Source: Doryteuthis pealeii
Taxonomy: Eukaryota; Mollusca; Cephalopoda; Myopsida; Loliginidae
Assembly (NCBI GenBank): GCA_023376005.1
Contig: CM042156.1
Span: 48,454,981-48,518,980 of the forward strand
Direction of reading: 5' to 3'
DNA length: 64,000 nt
Shown: one piece after another, positions 52,355-62,221 of the stretch
Layout: each line of letters begins with the position of its first letter
How positions within the stretch are numbered: the first letter of the stretch is position 1
Translations under genes and position numbers: made by a program
Notes under the pieces: model-generated
Database searches by the model: none
What the model saw: the letters and a program-made list of their open reading frames with translations, nothing else
Told to the model about the DNA's origin: nothing

Positions 52355-52948
52355 GCCCTGTCGGCTGGGGTGTTAGAATGCACCGACTGCAGAGGGGTAA
52401 AACTCCCCTAATGGGGCCACCTGTTGGTCGTGGGTGGCGACCCGTGATGCTTAAGTATAGAACCCAGGTGGCTGAGCAGTCCATGACTTGCAATATTCCA
52501 CTTAAGGCTTTTCTTGGGCTAGACGGTCGGTCGGAGAGGCCCCCTCCGATCAATCGGCTGGCCACGTCAAGCTCAAGCACCTATATGATTGCCTCAACCC
52601 TATTTCCCTTATGGCAACCCCCAATCCTTATAATATGGGTGCTAGAAGGCGGTGACTGAGGGTCTACATGTCCTGGGAATGACGTTAAACTCTATCTGAT
52701 GGTGAGGTTCCAGTTCTGGAGGTTTGGGGAATGTGGAGCCCCCCCTTTATCACCATTGCTCCCTGGTCTACTCTGACCCGGAGTGGTAGTACCTGTTAGG
52801 GTCCCATCTATGGGTTAAATAGAAAAACATGAGTTTATAAACAAAATTGTATTATGCATTGAGAATGAATTTATTTCACAACTTTGTCGGCATTAAATGA
52901 CCCACTGAGGTTGATATGCCGTAAAACAAAACAAACGAAACCAAACTT
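52355..52948 (+). repeat. SINE family A, longest copy
   Basis: It has the full A body plus about 150 bases of 5' sequence not seen elsewhere ('ctcgccctgtcggctggggt', 'gtgggtggcgacccgtgatg'). Then 'gacggtcggtcggagaggcc', 'gatcaatcggctggccacgt', 'ggcggtgactgagggtctac', 'tctgacccggagtggtagta', 'actgaggttgatatgccgta' and an AAACAAAAC tail. The 5' extension may be the true head of family A or a separate element; I see no clear A/B box in it. Confidence 0.85.
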
Positions 52949-53489
52949 ATCGTATAAAGATCAAAGATAATTCACCAGCTACAACCAAAGTCCTCTTTAC
53001 CCCTCACCCGGAGTAGATAGGTACTTCAAGTAATATATCTATATATATATAGAAAGGGCAGTTTGTGTGTATGTATGTAACAATTAATGACAAAGTAAAT
53101 GTATATACACATTAAATATCACAGGTTTCTGCTTTTTATGCAAAAATTATGTTCGAAGATATTTAAAAATTAAAATATACATAGAAATAGCAGTGGAATT
53201 CTACTTAAAAATGTCCAGCATTTGTAAATCTCAAAAGTAAACAAATCAATACACCATGATTTTCTTTTTCCCTACCGTTACCCAGGCGATGGTGGGTAGC
53301 AACTTCTAGTTTATTTTATTTCTTTCAATATAAGAAAACATTAATTTATAACGTTTAACTTTGTTCAATATAATCGACTGGATAATTTCATTATAGTCTG
53401 ATGCGATATTTACTGATGAGATCTGCTTCATTCAAATTCCAATCTCTAAAAATGCTGCTTGATTGGTCGGTTTTGTACACTTGTACGTT
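52949..53489. other. Unassigned stretch
   Basis: Short (TA)n at 53038. No repeat recognised. Confidence 0.4.
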
Positions 53490-53835
53490 GATTGATGCAT
53501 TTTAACGGTATGTCAACTTGTCTAGGGTTATTTTATGCCTAGAAGTTAGAGAATCGAGTTCAGGGCACGTTCATATCTACATGTTTTGTATAGTTGTTTC
53601 TTACGTCTTTTTTTGTACATAGTCCTATCGAATACAAATATTTTTTTTAAATATATCTATTTGACCCATAGATGGGATCCCTAGATGGGATCCTAATGGG
53701 TCCACTCCGATTCATAATGGTCCTGGGAGTAATGGCAATGAAACAACGTACAGGACATTCCTCAAAATTTCAGAACTGGAGCCTTACCATCAAATGTAGT
53801 CTAGAGCCATACGTATGATACTTTTGCTTTATGGG
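53490..53835 (-). repeat. Diverged SINE A-related fragment
   Basis: 'acggtatgtcaacttgtct', 'agagaatcgagttcag', 'gacccatagatgggatccct', 'ggtcctgggagtaatggcaa' and 'cagaactggagccttaccat'. Same subfamily as 2.23-2.53 kb. Confidence 0.65.
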
Positions 53836-53867
53836 TTCCGTTGGATTGTTTTGCCTATAAGGTGTGC

Positions 53868-54470
53868 TGTATGAAGAATAATTAAAGTTTCAATTACCGT
53901 CGAACTGGGAAGACAAGGCAACAAACGGTTGTAACTTAATACAAACCCGAATAGTCACAAAGTCTACTGCAGAATGACAGGGTATTTATAAGACTCCACA
54001 ATGTCATTCAAATCAAGCAGTCAAGCAGCCAACCAGAACTCAAGGAATGGAATCACCCAAATCACCCAAATTCATGAATGGATCATTCTTGATTTCTATA
54101 TATACCAACTCTCTTGGACACTGCTTAAGTTGTACTTAGCTGCTGTTATTCGAACCAACAGTAGACCTACTGACTTCAATACTGTAGTCCACCACTTAAA
54201 CTTATAGACTTTGCGTGGGCACGTGGATTAAAGCCAGTCACGACCGAATACGTGGTTAGTTAACTATTTAATCGCCAATCTTGAAAGCCATTCATTTGTA
54301 CGTATTCGACACGGACGAACGGATCAGCAACCAAGGACTCTGCTGAACAACCAAGGATTCTTCACTAAGGAAAAACCAAAGAATTCTACCTAAAACCAAG
54401 GAACACAAGGGATCTCCACTGTAAAGTGCTCTCAACTGCAGCCTACAAATCGCCACAAAAGTCGTAACAG
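53868..54470. mobile_element. LTR-like element K, copy 1
   Basis: Begins TGTATGAAGAATAATTAAAG and may end GTCGTAACA (54469), TG..CA-type termini. Its first 350 bases are collinear with 61.43-61.74 kb: 'caattaccgtcgaactggga', 'ccagaactcaaggaatggaa', 'tgaatggatcattcttgatt', 'tcttggacactgctt'. A TATA-like 'gtatttataagactcc' is conserved in both, as in an LTR promoter. ORFs across it are mirrored in the second copy only because the DNA is conserved. Confidence 0.4.
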
Positions 54471-55586
54471 GTTCTTACTCCTATATAATGATTACAGTCA
54501 GGGCAGTCCAAGCCCTGCTGATAGGGCAGGTAAATTCTAATTATATCCTTTAAAACTGCTGTTTTTCCTTGGAGACTTACCCTCCTCAGTTTTTTGTTTC
54601 TGAAATTCCAAATAAAAACGAAATTGTTATGTTTTTACATACAGATAAAATACGGAACACTGACTGAAAATGCAAGACCAGGTTGTTGGAAATTAACAAG
54701 ATTTTATTTAACACAGATTAGAGAAATGTTTCTACCCTAAAAGTGACTTAACTTGCTCAACCGTGCTGTGCACGTGCGTCCACTCGGTACAAACCCCAAT
54801 CCAAAAGTGTCATGGCGGAAACCCAACTTCCGGGTTCCCATCCGAAATTCCATAAAACCTTATAGGTCCAGAAGAAATTACCTATTTTTGAAAGTATTCA
54901 AAGTTTCTGTCTGTTTGGTTTTTCTGATTGATTTTTATGCGTAGAATTCATTGATACCAAAGAAAGCCATCAATTCTAAGAATTTGCAGAGATATGAGAA
55001 CTTTAATCACCTATTATAGTGTTAAAAATCTACAATGTCGTTAAAATTTTAGGTGTGTATTTAATTGGCTTTTTTTGATAGATTTCGATTCATAGAATTC
55101 ATTGATTTTAAAGGAAATTTCTGATGGGAACCCCGCTGATCAAGGAGAGTAACTCTAAATGTTCTTAGGTCTGAACCCAACAGAAATTCTTTTGAGCTGA
55201 ATAATTACAACGTGTAATGATAAGTGTCAATGAATATGAAATTAAAAAAAGAAAACGCTGAAATATAAAACTACTTAGTAATTATTCAAGAAAAAACAAA
55301 AACTAAAAAAAAAAAAAAAAAAATAAAAATGGTGAAAGAATTAAAATATTACCAAAATGCATAAAGCGTTGAAACTCTGGAAAATTTGAATGTCATTTGA
55401 TAGCGATTACCCCTCACCATCAAATAAATAAATTAGCGTACCTATGTGATTTCACTTGTATTTTTAAGACATTTAAGCGAAAGGAAATGCAAAGCTGAAG
55501 ATAAGAAACAAAATAATTAATGACGATAATATATTATGGGCAATTATTTATTCAAATGTTAAGAAATGTTTGAATAGAAGACTTTA
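54471..55586. other. Unassigned stretch
   Basis: Poly-A at 55303-55323. The frame 54753-54944 has no recognised domain. Confidence 0.4.
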
Positions 55587-55587
55587 A

Positions 55588-55662
55588 AATATCACCGGAT
55601 ACATATAATTTGTTTTTGACCTTTAAAAGGTTAAAAATGAATTATATGTATCCGGTGATGTT
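55588..55662. repeat. 75-bp hairpin
   Basis: 'atcaccggatacatataatt' is mirrored by 'aattatatgtatccggtgat' around 'tgacctttaaaaggtta'. It could be a small palindromic transposon. Confidence 0.9.
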
Positions 55663-55949
55663 TTGGGGGGGAATACATTCTGTGTAAACAACATATGAAT
55701 TAACTGGTTATTAAAAAAAACAAAAACAAAAAAAACAAAAACAAAAAACAACAAAAATAGGAATGAAGTAGGATTAATTTGTCCACCCCAAAAAACCAAC
55801 ACCCCCCCCCAAAAAAAACCCCAAACAATAACTTAAATAAATATCTTTTCTATAATGAATATTTTAAAAAATGACAATTAATTGTTTCATAAAAATGTTA
55901 CTTAGAAGCTGAATATCTTTAACATGCAACAACTTTTAATGAACATAAG
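55663..55949. other. Unassigned, A- and C-run rich
   Basis: C-run at 55802-55810. Nothing coding. Confidence 0.4.
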
Positions 55950-56262
55950 AACTACGAGTAGAATTATCTGAGTTATTCGGACTATTGTCCTCATCTTTAT
56001 TGTTATCTGTACAACGTTTCGTCCGATGTGCTCTCCGGCCTTCTTTAGGTATTTCTTGTTCAAAGTTCCGCGATGGCTTCCGATTACGACAAGATGGTTC
56101 CCGATTACACAAAAAGGTTCCCGGGTCCGAAAAGAAGGTTCCCGAGTCCGACAAGAAATACCTGAAGAAGACCGGAGGGCACATCGATCGAAGCGTTGTA
56201 CAGATAACAATGAAGATGAGGACAATAGTCCGAATAACGCAGATAATACTCAGAACTACGAG
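55950..56262. mobile_element. Inverted-repeat element F, copy 3 (best preserved)
   Basis: Arms 'gagttattcggactattgtc' (55969) and 'gacaatagtccgaataacgc' (to 56240) enclose 'ccgattacgacaagatggtt', 'ggttcccgggtccgaaaaga' type 18-21 bp units. The right arm has CTGAAGA (56162-56168), a GC-rich stem and GAA (56190-56192) with 'gcgttgtacag', a hammerhead-like arrangement with an extra A before stem II and G at the A15.1 position. The left arm holds the mirror version. Confidence 0.7.
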
Positions 56263-56284
56263 CCATGTCCGAAAAGTTCCACGT

Positions 56285-56765
56285 TGATCGCATTCTTCGA
56301 TGTGAGGGTAATCGTCCTCTGTGAGTTCTTGCCAAAGGGTTGGACAATCAACCAACATGTCTACATAGATATACTGCAGTGTTTCCTTCGTTCAGTGCGC
56401 GAGAAGAGGCGAAAGATGTGACAGGACAACTCGTGGGTGATTCACCATAACAACGCACCTGCCCACACTGCCCTGACTATCCGAGAATTCCTGGCCTAGA
56501 AGAACATCACTGTGCTGAAGGAACCTCCCTACTCGCCCGACCTGGCTCCATGTGATTTTTTTCCTCTTCCTCAAGCTCAAGAGGGTCATCAACGGAACCC
56601 GTTTTTGAGGATGTGCACGACATCAATAAGGTCATGACGACAGCGCTACGAAGAATCCGGGAACAACCCTTCCAGGAGTGCATGCAAGCGTGGCAGAGAA
56701 GGATTGGAAAGGATTACTTTGAAGGGCATAACTTGTAGTTTGTAGTTTGTCCTGGAACTTTTCTG
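56285..56765 (+). pseudogene. Mariner-like transposase, C-terminal half
   Basis: Reads DVRVIVLCEFLPKGWTINQH, VYIDILQCFLRSVREKRR, then in shifted frames SWVIHHNNAPAHTALTIREF, 'NITVLKEPPYSPDLAPCDFF', 'FEDVHDINKVMTTALRRI' and 'ECMQAWQRRIGKDYFEG'. This is the mariner catalytic domain (DVKGIV.YEF.PKGQTVNQ, HHDNA.AH, YSPDLAPCDFF). The second catalytic Asp is Asn (HHNNA) and there are at least two frameshifts and a stop after REFLA, so it is inactive. The 3' end 'cctggaacttttctgacata' is the putative terminus. Its 5' half is replaced by element F. Confidence 0.85.
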
Positions 56766-56934
56766 ACATACATCGTAGAACATAATAACAAGATAATTTT
56801 TTGTCTTTTCTCAGTTTACAAGAGTTTGTCACTAACCTGAGAAATGAAAAGTGATTCTTTTTTACTTTTCACTAACGCTGAGCGATCATCTATAGATGTT
56901 TGTATGAATAAAGTTTTCATATTTGTTAATTGGA
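56766..56934. other. Unassigned spacer
   Basis: No recognised feature. Confidence 0.4.
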
Positions 56935-57086
56935 AGCACCCGTTGTGTGATGATTATCATCGTAGGGCAGACTGTGCACCTCATCCTTGATGTGACAATT
57001 GGTTTACGAGAACAAAAACTCTGAATGCAAACCTATCAAAATCTGCTGCTCGTGGGGAAGGGTTGGTATATATATATATATATATT
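56935..57086 (+). repeat. SINE family B, diverged, with (TA)n tail
   Basis: 'cgtagggcagactgtgcacc', 'aactctgaatgcaaaccta' and 'gggaagggttggtatatata'. The tail runs on as (TA)n to 57086, showing how B tails become microsatellites. Confidence 0.65.
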
Positions 57087-57408
57087 CGTCATTTGGTGTA
57101 TGTCTTTTAAGAGTCTTCTGAAGAGTATCTGACTTGTTTCTCACAGTTACCGAATAGTTGTTGCATATATTACTATTGGTAAGTGAGGACCACTCATATC
57201 ATACAGATTTATGCTAAGGCGAATATTTACTGAGAAGATTCGGCGATCTGAAGATACTCCTTAAAAAGAGGAGTATGCCTCGCAGTTTATTAGTACCATT
57301 CATTAGTTTTTTGTTTATTAATATATAATCTAACTGTGCTTTTGTGTTATTCAGGTAGGTATGTCAATAGATTTCCCTTCCTTTTCTGAAACTTGAGAAC
57401 AACCACGG
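57087..57408. other. Unassigned stretch
   Basis: A short inverted pair near 57258 ('tactccttaaaaaggagta'). Otherwise nothing recognised. Confidence 0.4.
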
Positions 57409-57409
<1 letters not shown>

Positions 57410-57466
<57 letters not shown>

Positions 57467-57594
57467 TTGAAAGGAAGAAAAACTCAACACCGTTATCCAT
57501 AATAAATCTATTTCGACCAAGATTGGGGCCTTCATTTGGTCGAAATAAATTTATTATGGAATAACGGTGTTGAGTTTTTCCTTCCTTTCAAAGA
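57410..57594. repeat. (TA)n plus palindrome with truncated hammerhead-like cores
   Basis: (TA)n 57411-57463, then arms 'tctttgaaaggaagaaaaac', 'tcaacaccgttatccataat', 'aaatctatttcgacca' and their inverted copies to 57594. Both arms, read outward, carry GGTC-GAA-ATA..TAT-T, i.e. box II and a stem III. Box I has been reduced to 'aatgaagg' at the palindrome centre, so neither is complete. Confidence 0.8.
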
Positions 57595-57595
57595 T

Positions 57596-57732
57596 GAATA
57601 TGTATGAGTAGAACGGGGATCTGTGTAGTAATGTGAGGAGCAGAGGTAGGTCGGGCGTTTCTTGGTATAGCGTAAGTGGAAAGAGGATAGACTCTCTCAC
57701 TGTATGACTGATACCGGCTCTATGCAATTGGA
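57596..57732 (+). repeat. SINE family C, 3' half
   Basis: 'gtatgagtagaacggggatc', 'gtgaggagcagaggtagg', 'ggatagactctctcactgta' and 'gactgataccggctctatgc'. Confidence 0.7.
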
Positions 57733-57856
57733 AAATATTTTAACATAGCGTTCAACCGTTATCATCGAAAAAGAAGTCTATCTCAGATTAACTAAGGAAT
57801 GACATCGACTTAATTAAGTATAAGGTAGGGTATTGATGTCATCATTGGGATCGAAA

Positions 57857-57907
<51 letters not shown>

Positions 57908-58024
57908 GGACTCTCTCGTCGATTTTCGACGCATGAGGGTTCATCTACACAATGAACACACACACAGTGATTTGTTTATAGTGGTGAAGGCTTGTGTTGG
58001 ACCATCCACACTTTTTGGCACAGT
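57733..58024. other. Spacer with (TA)n and a decayed box II
   Basis: 'gatgtcatcattgggatcga' then 'aacc' directly before (TA)n at 57859-57905 is a possible hammerhead remnant next to TA, like the other sites. The ORF at 57906-58094 runs into SINE B. Confidence 0.35.
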
Positions 58025-58172
58025 CGATAGGAAAGAATTGGTGCATCAAGGGTTGCCACAAACCCTATCAACGAGCGAACTCAGGAATTTTTAATTCAGA
58101 GTTATCCCTCTCCTAGACTGGTTACCTACCCAAGGCTGAAGGAGCCAGTCTGCCCTACTATTTAACCCATAT
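58025..58172 (-). repeat. SINE family B, central part, followed by (TA)n
   Basis: Minus strand: 'gggttaaatagtagggcaga', 'cagccttgggtaggtaacca' and 'gtctaggagagggataactc'. It breaks off at 'aacccata' into (TA)n to 58212. Confidence 0.75.
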
Positions 58173-58179
58173 ATATATA

Positions 58180-58212
<33 letters not shown>

Positions 58213-58494
58213 AACGCTATTATAGCAGAGCAAGTATAAACAAAAAAATATATCAAAATTATCCACAAGTCCGTTACTTTAAGTTCGATGTGTTTTACAC
58301 ACAGACACACACACGCGCGCACCCGCTCACGCAAATATCTATTAATTTACTTAAATATATTTACGTAATTTCGACGCTTACATGCGTATACGTAATACAT
58401 AATGATTTCTATCCATTCATACATACCCATGTGAATGTGTACGTATATATATCTATATATATCTATATATCTACCTATCTCTCTCTTTATATGT

Positions 58495-58539
<45 letters not shown>

Positions 58540-58590
58540 ATATATATATAACTTATATATAATATATATATATATATATATATTACATAT
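58173..58590. repeat. (TA)n and (CA)n microsatellite cluster
   Basis: TA 58170-58212, CA 58300-58320 and 58496-58518, TA 58519-58580. No gene. Confidence 0.85.
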
Positions 58591-59402
58591 ACAAGCAATT
58601 CATTTCTTCTTTTCTGTCACACAAGAGCCGAGAGCAAAAGTGTCTGGGAAAAGTGGTGGTTAAGGAAGGAAAGACGTAACTTATTTTATTTTCTTGGCTC
58701 CATTCAAATCCTATTTATTCTTGTTTTGTTGTTCGCTTTTGTTTATTTTCGTTTTAAATTCCGACACAATCATTTTATTGTTTTCCCACACGACCCAAGG
58801 ACAATAAAAATCTATCATTCACTGGTCGTTTTCGGAAGTACGGAGCCAACAAGACAGAGAAAAAAAAAAGGGTTCTTCACACTACTAATCGGACATTTTG
58901 CCCCTCCCCCTCCCCGGGTGATGGGGTGGGGCTGGGGGCGATAAGGGATATTATGCAAGTTTACCAACAATTATAATTTTTTCCTATTTACTCAGTTGGT
59001 CTGACCCTGATTTTTCTAGAGGCTTTTGTTTCTCGATTCTATCTCATAAGGAACCGATTTTTCTATGTATACTTTAAAAGCGCAATATTTGTTAGCACAA
59101 TAGTGTCTAAAATGGTAAGACTCGTGTCATTCACTTAAATGAAAAAAAATATCTACGCCCCCCCAAAAAAACCCCCCAAAAAAACATTGACATTAGCTTA
59201 AAAGATAATAAAAATATACTTGTGAAATGTATTTTGTGTTACAGGGATTCAGGTTTTACCATTAGATTTACCGTTAGAAATCTCCCAGTGCACATTTTGA
59301 ATCAAATACATAAACTGTAAATTAGATTATGTTGAAAAAAAATGGTCTTGTCGGGTCCACAGTTCAAGTCTTGGCTCTTACCGACGCAAATGGGTAATTT
59401 AG

Positions 59403-59403
<1 letters not shown>
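58591..59403. other. Unassigned stretch
   Basis: GC-rich patch 'cccctccccctccccgggtg' at 58902, C/A runs at 59157-59180. 'gtccacagttcaagtcttgg' at 59354 is a weak B-box-like string. Confidence 0.4.
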
Positions 59404-59490
<87 letters not shown>

Positions 59491-59659
59491 TATAGTGTGA
59501 GATGGTCACTGTTTCAACTTTTGTTGGAATTGTGTACCAAAGGCAGTATTATTGGTAGAGTGCTCAATATAAATAGAGCTGTTATATAATATAATAAGAT
59601 GAATATATAAAGGTTTTACATATATCTATTTATTAAGTGACATTTTTATATATTTATCT

Positions 59660-59710
<51 letters not shown>
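59404..59710. repeat. (CA)n, (TA)n and an inverted AT pair
   Basis: (CA)n 59405-59438, (TA)n 59439-59488, then 'aataagatgaatatataaa' mirrored by 'tatatatttatcttatt' before (TA)n 59664-59708. Confidence 0.85.
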
Positions 59711-59713
<3 letters not shown>

Positions 59714-59794
59714 ATTAAAATAGCATTAAAAATCTTTAATTAATGAAAATGAGTGAAATGAGTGAAAACAGATCACTAATTAGGACTGAGCCTA

Positions 59795-60012
59795 TTCTAG
59801 TAGTGAAAACTCCGAACGGATTTAACAGATTTGAATTCAGAGTTTTCCTTTTCCTAACCAAGGTTAAAGAGCCCAGTCTTCTCTACTATTTACCCATAAC
59901 TGGAGTATAGTAGTCAGATTCATACCTTTCCCAACGGTATTAGCGCAATGTGAACTGTAGCGTCGTCCAGTATTTGACTCTATCTGACTCTAACTATTAC
60001 CACGCACCTCCA
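59795..60012 (-). repeat. SINE family B, near-complete
   Basis: Minus strand: 'ggaggtgcgtggtaatagtt', 'gtcaaatactggacgacgct', 'cattgcgctaataccgttgg', 'ctccagttatgggtaaatag' and 'aactctgaattcaaatctg'. Confidence 0.85.
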
Positions 60013-60379
60013 GAATGAAGTATTTTGCACACCATTTTACAAGTTAATACATTTTCGTGCTCACGCCTATCATTCTATTTTCTAGATAACCAGTAAATGT
60101 TAATTATAGAATGCTTTAACTATACTTGATTTCAGTTAGTTACAATACTATTCTAACTATTCTAACTATATTAGTATTTCTATTATTATACTATAAATAG
60201 AATGAGACCCATCATCGGGCGTAATATTCACTGAAAATGACCTTTAGGTCAGTCATTGATAAAATAGAATTTTTCTTTTACTTTGAGAATGATTTAACTC
60301 CTAAATTGATTAAAAGAAACTTTTTACTGTTTTTCAACATCAAAATATTTCGGCAGGTACTTGTTATCGTCATAGAAAA
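60013..60379. other. Unassigned stretch
   Basis: No recognised feature. Confidence 0.4.
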
Positions 60380-60486
60380 TGGACACAATGACTGACCTAC
60401 GTTCAAATCCTTCGACAAGACTGTTTGCATTTCACATAGCGCTAATGCCCTATTATAGTAGGACATACTGGGCTTTTTTAAACCTT

Positions 60487-60529
<43 letters not shown>

Positions 60530-60675
60530 CTTTTCCGTAGTTAGGGTCTTTCCATGTGTGGTTTAACCAAGCTGATGCAGGTAGACCATAAGGAAGCTCA
60601 ATGTGCCTAATACCAGTGAGTAAAAGGACAGAGCAAGATATTTAGTAAATGAAGAAAAAACTCTAAACTTGCTTC

Positions 60676-60723
60676 ATTACAATAATTTATTTCAACCGTA
60701 TTAATACGGCATCTTCAGGTAAT
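60676..60723 (-). ncRNA. Hammerhead ribozyme, left arm
   Basis: Exact reverse copy of 60839-60886: stem I ATTAC/GTAAT, CTGAAGA, stem II CCGTA/TACGG with loop TTAA, GAA, stem III ATA/TAT, then the cleavage position. All invariant core bases are present on the minus strand. Confidence 0.7.
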
Positions 60724-60838
60724 CACAAGAACATGACTCTTACTGAGAATTTCCCAAAGTAACATCTCTTTTAAATCTATAAAAGATTTAAAAGAGATGT
60801 TACTTTGGGAAATTCTCAGTAAGAGTCATGTTCTTGTG

Positions 60839-60886
60839 ATTACCTGAAGATGCCGTATTAATACGGTTGAAATAAATTATTGTAAT
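60839..60886 (+). ncRNA. Hammerhead ribozyme, right arm
   Basis: Stem I ATTAC (60839-60843) with GTAAT (60882-60886). CTGAAGA 60844-60850. Stem II 60851-60868 (CCGTA/TACGG, loop TTAA, with a T-T and a G-T pair at the base). GAA 60869-60871. Stem III ATA/TAT with loop AAT (60872-60880), giving A15.1-U16.1. Cleavage triplet ATT with H17 at 60881. The core fits CUGANGA..GAAA. The unpaired 10.1/11.1 position is the one weakness. Confidence 0.7.
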
Positions 60887-60913
60887 GAAGCAAGTTTAGA
60901 GTTTTTCTCATTT

Positions 60914-60966
<53 letters not shown>

Positions 60967-61075
60967 GATCAGTCTCAGAGAAGGAAAACTCTGAATTCAA
61001 ACCTATTAAATTCCACTTAAAAACTGACCTTGTGTGTCACCATACTTGTACGGAAGGTTTGGAGACATGCTTCAA

Positions 61076-61424
61076 TAAAAATGAAACATATGAAACGGTG
61101 CTGTTGCCAGTTGAACATCCTCTTCGAAATAGGGAGGAATATGTTGGTTCTTGAACCATTTGTCGGACAACAGATTGATGTACAAAAAAGTAATTTACAC
61201 ATAGATACATTCACGATTATGTTTAAGTGTATATTGATGTAAATAAAAATATAATATTATATAAACAATATTATATTATACATAATATAATAATTATATA
61301 AATAATCATATAAACGAAGATTTATTCAAGCTTTAGCCGTATCAGTAGTATTGTATGGTAGCACCACTTAGAGATAATGAACCATCTAGCAAAAATCTAG
61401 GTATGAACAACACAAGAATACTAT
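61076..61424. other. Unassigned stretch
   Basis: Open frames at 61017-61242 have no domain. AT-rich 'ataatataataattatataa' near 61280. Confidence 0.4.
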
Positions 61425-61745
61425 GTGATTGAAGAATAAGTTCCAATTACCGTCGAACCGGGAAGACAAGGTAGCATTCGATTGTAACTCAATACAAACT
61501 CGAAATGCCACAAAGTCCACTGCAAAATGACCAAGTATATATAAGACTCCACAGTGTCATGCAAATCAACCAGTCAAGCAACCAATCAGAACTCAAGGAA
61601 TGGAATGACCCAAATCACCCTGATTCCTGAATGGATCATTCTTGATTCCTATTTATACCAGCTGTCTTGGACACTGCTTGTGTTCTACTTAGCTGCTGTT
61701 ATTAAAACCAACAGTAGGCTAACTGACTTCAATAGTGATATTTTG
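61425..61745. mobile_element. LTR-like element K, copy 2
   Basis: 'caattaccgtcgaaccggga', 'tatataagactccacagtgt', 'cagaactcaaggaatggaat', 'tgaatggatcattcttgatt' and 'tgtcttggacactgcttgtg' are collinear with 53.87-54.19 kb. The TATA-like string is even stronger here. The second half of copy 1 is absent. Confidence 0.5.
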
Positions 61746-62159
61746 AAATAATCTTGAAAACATTACCCTACAAAACAGCAGCTGTATGGCCACTTTCTTC
61801 CTATCACAAATTATCCAATTAAGATAAGCAATACATGGTGAGCAATGCTGGATAAGTAAGGAAAACCCATAAGCGATGTTCTCCTATAGAATCCTACATA
61901 TAGATACACTAAGATAGGCCAACCAGCAGAACTTTACTGTCATCAGCTCTGTATGAACACTGAATGCCGTCTAGAGAACTTGCGTCTAGAGTAATGGCTT
62001 TCAGAGACGGTTGGCACCAGGAAATATGTGGTATAGGCACACCTTGATGATAATGATTTTGATATATATATATATAATGTACTCTAATATGTTCCCTTAA
62101 TAGTTTTGAGAACTTTGATACCTGTGTTAGAATTTTATATCGATCAGCAATCTAAAGTA
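61746..62159. other. Unassigned stretch
   Basis: Short (TA)n at 62062. Nothing else recognised. Confidence 0.4.
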
Positions 62160-62221
62160 ACTGGCTCAGAAAGCAACCTGCCTCGGAAATCACAAACGCA
62201 ACTCGCACCAGATATTACACC

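Larger units (their letters stand above)
60489..60964. mobile_element. (TA)n-flanked perfect palindrome carrying divergent hammerheads
   Basis: (TA)n 60489-60526 on the left, (TA)n 60914-60964 on the right. The central palindrome 60645-60915 has arms of about 133 bp that look identical by eye, meeting at 'aaatctataaaagattt' (60774-60790). Each arm contains a hammerhead pointing outward. The left side between TA and palindrome (60527-60644) is unique sequence. The near-identity of the arms implies recent formation or gene conversion. Confidence 0.85.
60380..61075 (+). repeat. SINE family B interrupted by a (TA)n-flanked palindrome
   Basis: The left part 60383-60488 has 'ctacgttcaaatccttcgac' (B box), 'catttcacatagcgctaatg' and ends 'aaaccttggta'. 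The right part 60965-61068 resumes 'cgatcagtctcagagaagga', 'aactctgaattcaaaccta' and 'acttgtacggaaggtttgg'. In an intact B, 'ccttggtta' runs directly into 'accagtctaggag', so everything between (60489-60964) was inserted. Confidence 0.85.

Noticed and set aside
54001..54207. 68-codon frame similar to one at 61554-61751
   Set aside because: The similarity is explained by DNA-level repeat K; differences are not synonymous-biased by eye.
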